A stretch of DNA of 64,000 nt. It comes from an uncultured Collinsella sp. GTDB taxonomy: Bacteria > Actinomycetota > Coriobacteriia > Coriobacteriales > Coriobacteriaceae. How positions within the stretch are numbered: the stretch's first letter is position 1; each line of letters opens with the position of its first letter. The DNA lies in the NCBI GenBank assembly GCA_958353395.1, contig CATWSG010000010.1, positions 4,153 through 68,152 on the forward strand. Reading direction: 5' to 3'. The position numbers and the translations under genes were made by a program. Positions 34,656 through 42,880 of the stretch are shown here, piece after piece. The notes beneath the pieces are model-generated. The model was not told the DNA's origin. It made no database searches and saw only the letters and a list, made by a program, of their open reading frames with translations.

Positions 34656-34731
34656 GAAAAGCCTTGACGCGATTGAGTTTTTGGAGTAGCAAAGTTTTTC
34701 GACAGAAAACACGCAGGTAGATGGGTGTGTA

Positions 34732-34765
34732 TCGAACATCTGTTCATATATTTTCTGTGAACAGA
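34732..34765. promoter_or_regulatory. LexA-like box and adjacent palindrome
   Basis: TCGAACATCTGTTCAT resembles the Gram-positive SOS box CGAAC-N4-GTTCG with one change. TCTGTGAACAGA follows at 34754-34765 and also pairs with the upstream TGTTCA. It lies about 80 bp upstream of the proposed rpoB promoter, with no DNA-repair gene next to it. The assignment is tentative. Confidence 0.35.
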
Positions 34766-34786
34766 GAGCCGGCAATCGCAGCTCTT

Positions 34787-34822
34787 ATAAAAAACGGGCG
34801 CGAACCGAGGTCCGCGCCCGTA
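34787..34822 (-). terminator. Terminator of galU
   Basis: ACGGGCGCG (34794-34802) pairs with CGCGCCCGT (34813-34821), followed by six T on the minus strand. It lies 20 nt after the galU stop. Confidence 0.9.
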
Positions 34823-34841
34823 AATGTCGATGTCCGAAGGC

Positions 34842-35750
34842 TTACTTGCGCATCAATCCGCCGCGCTCGTCGATGGCGTCCCAGAAGGCATCGGCAAAGC
34901 GGGGATCGCTTGCAGCCATGAGGGCGTTGGTGGCCATCCAGCCAGAGGGAGTGCCGGTGTCGTAGCCCGACAGCGGGTCGATGACGACGGCATACATGGC
35001 CTCACGGTCGAGCGAACGGGCCATGGCGTCGGTGAGTTGAATCTCGCCGCCCTTGCCGGCCTGCTGATCGGCGAGCAGGTCCATAACCAGCGGGCTCAGC
35101 AGGTAACGACCGACGATGTACAGGTTGGACGGAGCAGCCTCGGGAGCGGGCTTCTCGACCAGACCGCCGATACGCCAGACAGCGCCCGGCTCTGCATCGG
35201 CAACGTCCTCGGCACCCTCGAGCGAACCGACGCGCTCACCGGCGATAACGCCGTAGCGGCTGACTTCCTCGGGCGAGCAAGCAGCGACGGCGATAACCGA
35301 AGCTCCACCGTGCTCCTTGGAAACGGCGAGCATCTTGTCGCAGATGTCGCGGTTAGGCACAACGTAGTCGCCCAGAAGAACCAGGAAGTTCTCCCCTGCC
35401 ACGGCGTCGGCAGCAGAGCGAATAGCATGGCCGAGGCCCTTGGGCTCGTACTGATAACGGAAGTCGACCGGCATACCGCCAGCGTGGGCGACGGCATCGG
35501 CATAGGCGTTCTTGCCGCGCTCGCGCAGCAGGTTCTCGAGCGAGCGATCGGGCTGGAAGTAGTTCAGTAGCTCGGGCTTACCGGGAGATGTAACGATGAT
35601 GGCGTCGTCGACTTCCTCGGGGTCGAGCGCCTCCTCGACGACGTACTGAATGACGGGCTTGTCGAGCACCGGCAGCATCTCTTTGGGCGTGCACTTGGTG
35701 CCAGGCAGAAAACGCGTGCCAAGACCGGCGGCGGGGATGATTGCCTTCAT
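34842..35750 (-). CDS. galU: UTP--glucose-1-phosphate uridylyltransferase
   Basis: A 302-aa nucleotidyltransferase starting MKAIIPAAGLGTRFLPGTK, with PKEMLPVLDKPVIQYVVEE as the sugar-nucleotide binding signature. It makes UDP-glucose for glycolipid, polysaccharide and Leloir metabolism. The longer reading to 35834 lacks family similarity. It is a single-gene unit with its own promoter and terminator, placed between rplL and rpoB, which are adjacent in most bacteria. Confidence 0.95.
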   Translation of the reverse strand: MKAIIPAAGLGTRFLPGTKCTPKEMLPVLDKPVIQYVVEEALDPEEVDDAIIVTSPGKPELLNYFQPDRSLENLLRERGKNAYADAVAHAGGMPVDFRYQYEPKGLGHAIRSAADAVAGENFLVLLGDYVVPNRDICDKMLAVSKEHGGASVIAVAACSPEEVSRYGVIAGERVGSLEGAEDVADAEPGAVWRIGGLVEKPAPEAAPSNLYIVGRYLLSPLVMDLLADQQAGKGGEIQLTDAMARSLDREAMYAVVIDPLSGYDTGTPSGWMATNALMAASDPRFADAFWDAIDERGGLMRK

Positions 35751-35846
35751 GTTATTCAAAGATCCTTTCACAGGCGCAAAAGCGCCCCATGCGTGCGGCG
35801 CACAGCCGCAGACCAAATTGCGATACCCAAGCATCTTACCGCTGGA

Positions 35847-35874
35847 ACTATATGTCGCTACAAGGCAGAGACAA
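35847..35874 (-). promoter_or_regulatory. Probable galU promoter
   Basis: On the minus strand: -35 TTGTCT (35869-35874), 16-nt spacer, -10 TATAGT (35847-35852). Apart from this promoter and the rplL terminator, the 314-nt gap 35751-36064 shows only a short GC-rich hairpin near 35772-35785. Confidence 0.55.
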
Positions 35875-36000
35875 TTCTTCAGCAGGTCAACGCAAATTAT
35901 TGCTCGAATGGTGCAATTTTATTGCCCAACGGCAGGGCACCCGATACGACGCAAATCACAGAATACGGCAGTTTGAGCTACCGATGTCGAGGGACCGAAA

Positions 36001-36035
36001 AACAAAAAAGACGGGGCTCGCAATGCGAACCCCGC
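36001..36035 (-). terminator. Terminator of rplJL
   Basis: GGGGCTCGC pairs with GCGAACCCC around AAT, followed by a T-run on the minus strand. It closes the rplJ-rplL transcript before galU. Confidence 0.85.
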
Positions 36036-36064
36036 CTGCAAAGAAATCTGGCGAGAAAGCCTGA

Positions 36065-36442
36065 TTACTTGAGGGTGACAGCAGCGCCAGCAGCCTCGAG
36101 CTTCTCCTTGGCAGCCTCGGCGTCCTCCTTCTTGGCACCCTCGAGAACAGCCTTGGGAGCGCCCTCGACGACCTCCTTGGCCTCCTTCAGGCCAAGGTTG
36201 GTGAGCTCACGGACGGCCTTGATGACCTGGATCTTGTTGTCGCCGAAGCCCTCGAGCACGACGTCAAACTCGGTCTTCTCCTCGGCCTCAGCAGCGCCAG
36301 CAGCGGGAGCGGCGACAACAGCGGCAGGAGCAGCGGCGGAAACGCCGAAGGTGTCCTCGATAGCCTTAACGAGCTCGGAAGCCTCGAGAAGGGTCATTTC
36401 CTTAAGAGCATCGATGATCTCATCGGTGGTAAGCTTAGCCAT
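36065..36442 (-). CDS. rplL: 50S ribosomal protein L7/L12
   Basis: A 125-aa stalk protein. Residues 1-35 form the dimerisation domain ([20 protein letters not shown]), residues about 38-55 an Ala-rich hinge, and the rest the factor-binding domain with [20 protein letters not shown]. It recruits EF-Tu and EF-G. The start at 36442 is supported by an upstream AAAGGA. It follows rplJ. Confidence 0.98.
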   Translation of the reverse strand: MAKLTTDEIIDALKEMTLLEASELVKAIEDTFGVSAAAPAAVVAAPAAGAAEAEEKTEFDVVLEGFGDNKIQVIKAVRELTNLGLKEAKEVVEGAPKAVLEGAKKEDAEAAKEKLEAAGAAVTLK

Positions 36443-36544
36443 TTCTAAGTCCTTTCGGTTTCCGTGCGGATGCACGGAGATCAGTTAAAACACGGCGCGA
36501 ATGCGCCAGGGGTGCGGCGTTGCCGCCGCGGGTGAAAACAGCAA

Positions 36545-37066
36545 CTAGGCTGCCTTCTGCTCGGAGACCTGCTGGATCGAACGAGCGAGACCAGAGGAAA
36601 CGCCGTTGACGCAGACAGCGATGTCGCGAGCGAAACCGGAGATGAGACCGGCGATCTGGCCGAGAAGCTGATCCTTGGTGGGCAGCTCGGCGATAGCCTT
36701 AACATCATCAGCGGAAACGGCCTTGCCGTCGGAGATACCGCCCTTGATCTCAAGGACGCCCTTGGACTTAGCGGAGAAGTCCTTAAGGGCCTTAGCGGCC
36801 TCGACCGGCTCGGTCTCGTAGAACACATAAGCGACGGGGCCGGCGAGGAGTTCGTCGATCTCGGGCTGCTCCTGGTTCTTGAGAGCGATCTTGACCAGGT
36901 TGTTCTTGTAGACCTTCATCTCGGCGCCGCACTCGCGAAGCTGATGACGCAGCTCCTGAGCCTGCTTAACCGTCAGACCGTTGTAGTTGACGACGAACAG
37001 ACCGGCGTTCTCGGCGATACGGGACTCGATCTCTGCAACCTTGTCGATTTTGTACTGCTGGGGCAT
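36545..37066 (-). CDS. rplJ: 50S ribosomal protein L10
   Basis: A 173-aa L10 with FVVNYNGLTVKQAQELRHQL and KNNLVKIAL. It forms the base of the L7/L12 stalk. In many bacteria the L10-L12 complex binds the leader of its own mRNA; a leader hairpin is present here at 37131-37168. First gene of rplJL. Confidence 0.97.
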   Translation of the reverse strand: MPQQYKIDKVAEIESRIAENAGLFVVNYNGLTVKQAQELRHQLRECGAEMKVYKNNLVKIALKNQEQPEIDELLAGPVAYVFYETEPVEAAKALKDFSAKSKGVLEIKGGISDGKAVSADDVKAIAELPTKDQLLGQIAGLISGFARDIAVCVNGVSSGLARSIQQVSEQKAA

Positions 37067-37130
37067 GAATTACACCTCCTCGAATTCTTTCCGGGCACGG
37101 TCCGCCACAAGGACGTGACGGGGGCATGTC

Positions 37131-37168
37131 CAAAAAGAAAGCCCCCGCGCTGCATGAGCGACGGGGGC
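37131..37168 (-). terminator. Leader attenuator upstream of rplJ
   Basis: GCCCCCGCGCT pairs with AGCGACGGGGGC around GCATG, followed on the minus strand by a T-rich tract. It lies within the transcript, about 65 nt before rplJ, so it can stop transcription early. L10-dependent leaders of this type are known; the trigger here is inferred. Confidence 0.75.
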
Positions 37169-37282
37169 GAGAAGACATATCTACTCGACCACCTCGGCTG
37201 GCGGGATATCCCATTAAGCTCGCGGGCGATGCCCGTTTGCACCGGCTGTCTCTGGCAGCGGATTCGTGCGTGAACCGAAAGT

Positions 37283-37311
37283 ATTATGGCGGGGACCCCG
37301 GCGTCGGTCAA
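37283..37311 (-). promoter_or_regulatory. rplJ promoter
   Basis: On the minus strand: -35 TTGACC (37306-37311), 17-nt spacer, -10 CATAAT (37283-37288). The leader is about 210 nt and contains the attenuator. The promoter lies inside the left arm of fold-back copy 3. Confidence 0.65.
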
Positions 37312-37540
37312 CGGAAAACCGGGCTGCACACAATTCCACCATCCGGCACGCGCCGCCGAAGGCCAGGCGCAAGGTTTTCGCTCGGTCAAGTCCTGGCTCG
37401 CACGAAGAGCACATTAAGTGCTCTTCGGCTCGTGCGGAATCTACGAAACCCTTGCGCCTGGCCTTCGGCGGCGCGTGCCTGCGTTGACTTTGGGCAGCCC
37501 GGGTTTTCGTTGGCTGACGCCCCCACTCATAATGCTTGGG
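37283..37540. repeat. Fold-back element, copy 3
   Basis: The core (37381-37443) shares AGTCCTGGCTCGCACG with copy 2; its inner stem is GAAGAGCAC/GTGCTCTTC, a paired change relative to GGAGAGCAC/GTGCTCTCC. Nearly exact arms run 37347-37380 and 37444-37477. Weaker inverted similarity extends outwards to about 37283 and 37540 and includes the rplJ promoter on the left and a degenerate mirror image (TTGGCT ... CATAAT) on the right. Confidence 0.88.
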
Positions 37541-37571
37541 TCGGTAGGCTGATGTGTTGCGTCCCGTTGGG

Positions 37572-38708
37572 CTATAGGGTTGACACGAAGTTGGACAGGC
37601 GGCGGAGACCTTCGTCCAGATTTTTGTCGGAGACGCAGTAGCTTAAGCGGACGTGGCCTTCGGTGCCGAAGCAGTCGCCCGGGACTAGGGCTATGTTTGC
37701 CTCTTTGATGGCTTTGATGCAGAAGTCTTCGCTCGTTAGGCCGTATTGTTTGATGCTCGGGAAGGTGTAGAAGGCTCCTGCGGGCTCTACTACGTCGAGG
37801 CCCATGGCGTCTAAAGCTGCGAGCACGCGTTCGCGACGGGCTCGGTAGACTTTGAGCATGGGGGTTGGGTCGACGGTCAGGGCTCGGGCTGCGGCGTCCA
37901 TTTCGAAGGAGACAGCACTCGATACTAGGTATTGGTGGGCTTTTGCGATCTCGGCGATGACGGGGGTTGCCGCTGCGAGCCAGCCCAAGCGCCAGCCGGT
38001 CATGGCCCAGGGCTTGGAAAAGCTCTCGATGACGACCGTCTGATCGCGAAGCTCCGGGTGACGCTGGGCAAAGCGCTCGTAGCCATCCACATAAACCAGG
38101 CGGTTGTATACGTCGTCGCAGACCACGTAGATGCCCGTCTGCTCCGCCACGTGCGCCACGGCATCGAGCGAAGCCGCGTTGAGGATACAGCCCGTAGGAT
38201 TGTTGGGCGAGCAGATGACGATGGCCTTGGTCGCCGGTGTCACGCAGGCACGAAGCGCTTCCTCATCGATCTGGAATTGCGCGGGCTCCGTATCAAAAAA
38301 GACCGCCTTAGCGTGGTTGGCCACGACGATGCTCTCGTACAGGCCAAAGGCAGGCGTGGGGATGATGACCTCGTCGCCGGGGTTGAGCATGGCCATAAAC
38401 GTAGCCGACAGGGCCTCGGTCGCACCATCGGTCAGGATGACCTCGTCGGCCGAATATGTAAGGCCCGCGTCGCCCATATATGCGGACAGCGTCTCGCGCA
38501 GGGCGGGGCGACCGTTGTTGGGCGGATAGTGCGTGTCACCGCGGTCCAGTGCGGCGGTCACCTCGGCGCTAATCACATCGGGCGTGGGAAAATCGGGCTC
38601 GCCGAGCGCGAGCGCGATGCACCCCGGATGCTGGGCGGCAAGCGCGTTAATCCGGCGGATACTGGAGGGCTTGAGCGTGGCAAGCGAGGTATTCATGGGC
38701 AGACGCAT
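37572..38708 (-). CDS. Class I/II pyridoxal-phosphate aminotransferase
   Basis: A 378-aa aspartate-aminotransferase-fold enzyme. Lys232 in SFSKPWAMTGWR binds PLP; ALGEPDFPTP and SPNNPTG are the substrate-site motifs. It probably transaminates aspartate, aromatic or branched-chain amino acids; specificity is not resolved. The start at 38708 follows AAAGGA. The 3' third (about 37572-37970) uses more A-ending codons such as CTA and ATA than the rest, hinting at a mosaic origin. Confidence 0.9.
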   Translation of the reverse strand: MRLPMNTSLATLKPSSIRRINALAAQHPGCIALALGEPDFPTPDVISAEVTAALDRGDTHYPPNNGRPALRETLSAYMGDAGLTYSADEVILTDGATEALSATFMAMLNPGDEVIIPTPAFGLYESIVVANHAKAVFFDTEPAQFQIDEEALRACVTPATKAIVICSPNNPTGCILNAASLDAVAHVAEQTGIYVVCDDVYNRLVYVDGYERFAQRHPELRDQTVVIESFSKPWAMTGWRLGWLAAATPVIAEIAKAHQYLVSSAVSFEMDAAARALTVDPTPMLKVYRARRERVLAALDAMGLDVVEPAGAFYTFPSIKQYGLTSEDFCIKAIKEANIALVPGDCFGTEGHVRLSYCVSDKNLDEGLRRLSNFVSTL

Positions 38709-38801
38709 GGCGTTCCTTTCGTAAGGGTTGCACTAGGATAGCGCGGCGGGGCGCCACCAGACGGTGTAACCTAAACGGAAACGAGCCGGAAAGGAGATGG
38801 C

Positions 38802-39464
38802 ATGGAGACGACCGCGCGCGGCGACGTACCAAAAACACTGCACACCGTTGCGTATATCAGCATTCCCAATAGCGCCGATCTTGATTTTTTGCTCTGGGAC
38901 CTGCAGGATGCCATCGCCGCCTATGCTCAACTTTCCGGCACCGCACTCCCCCGCCCGGTCGACTTGAAGGCAAATGACGCCGGCAGCGTTGCCGATGGCA
39001 TCGTGCTGGCCATTGAAGATGTGGCTGACGATGAGACGTTGACAGCCATCGAGCAGGCGCTTGAGCGCTTTGGCGGTACGGGGACGCGCGTCTATGTCGC
39101 GATTCGAGCCGCACAAGAGGGCACTGAGCAGGCGCGTGGGACCGCCGTTCGCCTGCACAAGGCATGTGAGCGCCATGACCAATTGTGGTGCGGCGGAGTT
39201 GTCATCTGTGCCGGTGGCGGCATCGCAGCGCTTCACCATTCCCCACGCATGGGTCTCTTACGCCGGCCTTTTTCGGAAGCGATGGATAAGCTTGTGGGCG
39301 CTGTGCGCATGGGCTGCTCCGTCGAGCATGCACAGCGACTTGGCGGCGGCAATGCCGCCAACGTCGACGCCGACGGCATGGTTTGCGCCGAGCCAGCCGT
39401 GCCCGCGCCGATCTGGCGAGGCGTTCTGAAACGTCTGGGCGCCCACGCTCAAACAAAAATCTAA
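38802..39464 (+). CDS. Uncharacterised protein, possibly flavodoxin-like
   Basis: A 220-aa protein with an excellent AAAGGAGA site before the ATG. It has no signal peptide or membrane segment. Residues 150-185 (CGGVVICAGGGIAAL, then SPRMGLLRRPFSEAMDKLV) recall the glycine-rich segment of some flavodoxin/NADPH:FMN-reductase-like proteins, but no clear FMN motif is seen at the N terminus. It is convergent with the DNA glycosylase, with one base between stops. Function not recognised. Confidence 0.6.
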   Translation: METTARGDVPKTLHTVAYISIPNSADLDFLLWDLQDAIAAYAQLSGTALPRPVDLKANDAGSVADGIVLAIEDVADDETLTAIEQALERFGGTGTRVYVAIRAAQEGTEQARGTAVRLHKACERHDQLWCGGVVICAGGGIAALHHSPRMGLLRRPFSEAMDKLVGAVRMGCSVEHAQRLGGGNAANVDADGMVCAEPAVPAPIWRGVLKRLGAHAQTKI

Positions 39465-39465
39465 A

Positions 39466-40029
39466 TTAAATTACAGCCCAGTCAACGGCCTCGCGCCAGC
39501 GCTCGACAAGGCGTTCCAGGCGCCATCCCGCATTGGCGGGACTTGTCGACGGCAGAACGATGGCCGGCAGCCCGGTGCGCTCTTGTAGATAGCGCTTGTA
39601 GAGCCGCCCTGCCGTGCCGCCGTTACAGACAACGACCTCGATAGGAGCTGCGCCGGTAATGCGCTCGACATGCGCCGGAACGACGTTTTTGATGCTGGCG
39701 TCACTCGAACCCTTAATGTCGCAGCTCTCGATCACATCCCACAGGGCCACGCCGCCGTTCAGCAGCATGGACCGCTTGGCGGCAATGGAGGCATCAAGCG
39801 TCGCGGGCCCACCGCTTGCCAAAGGGTCGCCCTCGTTGGGCGGCACAGGCACACCGAGGCACGCGGCCATCACGCGCCAAAAGCGATTCTGAGGGTTGCC
39901 GTAATAAAAGGAATTGGCGCGCGAAAGCACCGAGGGAAACGACCCCAGCACCAAAATGCGCGAGCGCTCGTCAAACACGGGCTCAAACCCATGCTCAATA
40001 TGTTGATAACCCTCATCCAGCGTGGCCAC
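39466..40029 (-). CDS. DNA glycosylase, uracil-DNA-glycosylase superfamily (family 6-like)
   Basis: A 187-aa enzyme with LGSFPSVLSRANSFYYGNPQ and NRFWRVM near residues 29-53 and LPSTSPANAGW near the C terminus. This pattern matches the hypoxanthine/mismatch glycosylase branch (UDG family 6), where the Asn in GNPQN is catalytic. It would excise deaminated bases, starting base-excision repair. It lies 3 nt downstream of the GH13 gene on the transcript, so the two may be cotranscribed by proximity only. Confidence 0.85.
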   Translation of the reverse strand: MATLDEGYQHIEHGFEPVFDERSRILVLGSFPSVLSRANSFYYGNPQNRFWRVMAACLGVPVPPNEGDPLASGGPATLDASIAAKRSMLLNGGVALWDVIESCDIKGSSDASIKNVVPAHVERITGAAPIEVVVCNGGTAGRLYKRYLQERTGLPAIVLPSTSPANAGWRLERLVERWREAVDWAVI

Positions 40030-40032
40030 GAG

Positions 40033-41409
40033 CTAGGCCCTCAGCAGATAGCGCACCTCGTAGGGTGCAAGCTCAAGGGTACCCGTCAGCTCGACCGTGG
40101 GCGCACCGTCGGCAAGCAGGTCGACGAAGGAGCCGTTGAGTTCGCCGGCTCCAAAGGTATAGGGCTCGTTCACGGCATTGACCGCCACGAGCACCGTCGC
40201 GTCGTCGCAGGCGCGCTCGAACAGCAGCTGCTTGTTCTGGATCACCACGTTGCGATAGGCACCGTAGTTGAGAGCACGGGCCGCCGCGTCGTCGGCCGAA
40301 CGAAAGTGTGCGAGCTGCGTGATGAACGCCGTCAGCTCGTTGGGCGCAGGCTCATCGAGCGCAGGTCGCAGAGCCCAGTCACCATCGGGGTCGCCCTTTT
40401 CGCCAGGAATCCCCCACTCGCTGCCATAGTAGACGCACGGAATGCCCGGCATACCAAAGAGCATGCCGTAGGCGGGACGCAGGCAGGATTTGTCGGTGAG
40501 GATACTTGCCAGGCGCGGCACATCGTGGTTGTCGACAAACGAAAGCAGATGTTTGCCGCGGTAGATGCACCAAGGGTCGCCGCCAAACTGACGGTGCAGC
40601 GAATGGGCGATCTCGAACATGTTGACCGAGTTAAAGCTGGAATACAGGCCCTTGTAGCACTCGTAATTAGTGCACGAGTCGAGCATCTCGTCGTTGACGA
40701 TCTGATTGTAGTCGCCGTGGAGCGTCTCGCCGATGAGCACAAAGCCGGGCTTGAGCTCACGGGTAAAGGAGTGTAGGCGGCGCATAAAGTCGCGGTCAAG
40801 CATATAGGCAACGTCCAGGCGCAGGCCGTCGACGCCAAAGACGTCGGCCCAACGGCGCACGGACTCGAGCAGGTAATCGACCACAGCGGGATTTTGCAGG
40901 TTGAGCTTCACAAGCTCAAAATGGCCTTCCCAGCCCTCGTACCAAAAGCCGTCGCCATAGCAGGAATCGCCGTCAAAGCTAATGTGGAACCAGTCCTTGT
41001 AGGGCGAGTCCCACTTGCGCTCCTGCACATCGCGGAAGGCCCAAAAACCGCGGCCGACGTGGTTGAAGACGGCATCGAGCACCACGCGGATGCCATGGGC
41101 ATGCAGCGTGTCGCATACGGCGGCAAAGTCGGCGTCCCCACCCAGGCGACGGTCGATATGGCGCAGGCTGCGTGTATCGTAGCCGTGGCTATCAGATTCG
41201 AGCGGTGGGTTGATGAGCACAGCGCCAACGCCGAGTTCCTGCATGTAGTCGGCCCATTGGGCGACCTTCATGATAGGAGCATCGGGGTTGGGCGCGGCGT
41301 TGGCAGCCTGGGCGAGCCCATCCTCGGCAACGGGCGCGGCGTTTTCGCGCGGAGCCCCGCAAAAGCCCAGCGGATAGATCTGATAGAACGTCGTCTCGTA
41401 TGCCCACAT
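40033..41409 (-). CDS. GH13 family alpha-glucosidase/maltodextrin hydrolase
   Basis: A 458-aa cytoplasmic alpha-amylase-family enzyme without signal peptide. Catalytic residues are Asp199 (DGLRLDVAY), Glu228 (LIGETLHGD) and Asp296 (FVDNHDVPR); VFNHVGRGFWAF is the first conserved region. It would cleave alpha-1,4 or alpha-1,6 links in short maltodextrins. It is shorter than neopullulanases and lacks the N-terminal starch-binding domain. Residues 22-45 form an Ala/Pro-rich insert. Confidence 0.87.
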   Translation of the reverse strand: MWAYETTFYQIYPLGFCGAPRENAAPVAEDGLAQAANAAPNPDAPIMKVAQWADYMQELGVGAVLINPPLESDSHGYDTRSLRHIDRRLGGDADFAAVCDTLHAHGIRVVLDAVFNHVGRGFWAFRDVQERKWDSPYKDWFHISFDGDSCYGDGFWYEGWEGHFELVKLNLQNPAVVDYLLESVRRWADVFGVDGLRLDVAYMLDRDFMRRLHSFTRELKPGFVLIGETLHGDYNQIVNDEMLDSCTNYECYKGLYSSFNSVNMFEIAHSLHRQFGGDPWCIYRGKHLLSFVDNHDVPRLASILTDKSCLRPAYGMLFGMPGIPCVYYGSEWGIPGEKGDPDGDWALRPALDEPAPNELTAFITQLAHFRSADDAAARALNYGAYRNVVIQNKQLLFERACDDATVLVAVNAVNEPYTFGAGELNGSFVDLLADGAPTVELTGTLELAPYEVRYLLRA

Positions 41410-41480
41410 AACAGCCTCCCGGTAAGCTCAACACAACGACATCCATTGTATGCCCAGCTTGTATCCTCTCCCCCAAAATA

Positions 41481-41547
41481 AGTTGCGGTGGAATAGTTCC
41501 TGCTTGGACCTTCAGAGGCCTTAAACAGGAACTATTCCACCGCAACT
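41481..41547. repeat. Inverted repeat, GTTGCGGTGG family, copy 1
   Basis: Perfect 22-bp arms AGTTGCGGTGGAATAGTTCC-TG (41481-41502) and the inverse (41526-41547) flank a 23-nt loop. A second copy with the same arms but another loop is at 45620-45684. It lies after the MFS gene and may act as its 3' structure. Confidence 0.85.
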
Positions 41548-41562
41548 GATGAGGGGACGTGA

Positions 41563-42759
41563 TTAGGCGACGGGCTTGGCGCGGCGGATGGCCGGAAACA
41601 GCACGGTGATGGCGAGGATGACGCCCACGACGGCAATCGCCCCGCCCACAAAGCCGATCCAGGCGATACCGGGACCCGAAACCACGGCTCCGCCGATCGC
41701 GGTACCCGTGCCGATACCGAGGTTGAACAGGCCCGAGAAGATCGACATGGCGACGGCCGACGAATCTGTCGGCGTGTGCTTGATGAGCTCGGCCTGAAAC
41801 GCCACGTTAAAGGCCGTGGCGCAGCAACCCCACAGTGCGCAGACGGCAAGCACTGTCACGAGCGACGATGCGGCCGGCCCCATGAGCAGCAGGGCCACCG
41901 GCACGCCGGAGAGCGTGATAGCCAAGAACGGGAAGCGATGCCCATCGAACAGGCGGCCAAACAGCCAGCTTCCGAGCAAACCAGAGCAGCCAAACGCCGT
42001 CAGCGTCATGGTAATGGCGCCCGCATCGACGTGCGCGACCTGCGCCAGGAAGGGCTCGATATAGCTGTAGCTTGCGTAATAGCCGGTCGCCATGAAGACC
42101 GTGACTGCGTAGAGCGCGATGAGGAGCGGGTTCTTGAGCAGCTCGGGCAGCTGTTTGACAGTAAAGCGCTCACCCGTCGGCATGGCCGGGAACACCGTTG
42201 CCTGGTAGACGACCGCGATGGCTGAGAGGCCCCCGACCACGGCAAACGTCATACGCCAGCCCACGGCCAGGCCAATGGCGCGGCCGAGCGGCAGGCCGAA
42301 GATCTGTGCGATGGAAGAGCCCGTGGCGATCATGCTGATGGCGAGCGCGCCGTGGCGCGTGTCGACCAGGCGCGAGGCCATAATCGAAGCGACCGACCAG
42401 AACACGGCATGCGCGCAAGCGACCACCAGGCGCGCGCAGACCAGGATGGGATAGGTGGGCGCCACGGCGGACAGGAACTGGCCGAGCGAGAACACGGCAA
42501 GCACGCCCAGCAGCATCCGCTTGAACTCGAAGCGCGAGGCAAACACCATGAGCGGCAACGACAGCAGCATGACGCCCCAGGCATAGACCGAGATCATGAT
42601 GCCAGCTTGGGCCTCGGTAAGCGAGAACGACGCGGCGATATCAGTCAAAAGGCCGATGGGCATAAACTCCGACGTGTTGAACACGAACGCACAGCAGGTG
42701 AGCCCGATAAGCGGGAGCCACTGCCTGAGCGTGATGCCGTCTTGCCTTGCCTGACTCAT
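41563..42759 (-). CDS. MFS transporter, sugar-efflux/AraJ type
   Basis: A 398-aa protein with 12 predicted transmembrane segments, in the DHA1-like branch. It has FNTSEFMPIGLLTDIAASF in TM1-2, GxRxGR-like ACARLVVACAHAVFWS, and motif GLPLGRAIGLAVGWR. Relatives such as SotB/YdeA export sugars or drugs. The ATG at 42759 is chosen because GGAG lies nine nt upstream. It stands alone. Substrate unknown. Confidence 0.85.
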   Translation of the reverse strand: MSQARQDGITLRQWLPLIGLTCCAFVFNTSEFMPIGLLTDIAASFSLTEAQAGIMISVYAWGVMLLSLPLMVFASRFEFKRMLLGVLAVFSLGQFLSAVAPTYPILVCARLVVACAHAVFWSVASIMASRLVDTRHGALAISMIATGSSIAQIFGLPLGRAIGLAVGWRMTFAVVGGLSAIAVVYQATVFPAMPTGERFTVKQLPELLKNPLLIALYAVTVFMATGYYASYSYIEPFLAQVAHVDAGAITMTLTAFGCSGLLGSWLFGRLFDGHRFPFLAITLSGVPVALLLMGPAASSLVTVLAVCALWGCCATAFNVAFQAELIKHTPTDSSAVAMSIFSGLFNLGIGTGTAIGGAVVSGPGIAWIGFVGGAIAVVGVILAITVLFPAIRRAKPVA

Positions 42760-42880
42760 ATATAACGTCTCCAATCATTTTGAGTGGAGGCGATTATATA
42801 GCAACGGCCCCGCATCCGTCAGCAACAGATGCAGGGCCGAAAACAATTCGATACACAAAGGTTGCGCCGTCAATAAATAA

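Noticed and set aside
34721..34921. A short plus-strand open frame between rpoB and galU
   Set aside because: It crosses the galU terminator and the galU 3' end in antisense and lacks a ribosome binding site.
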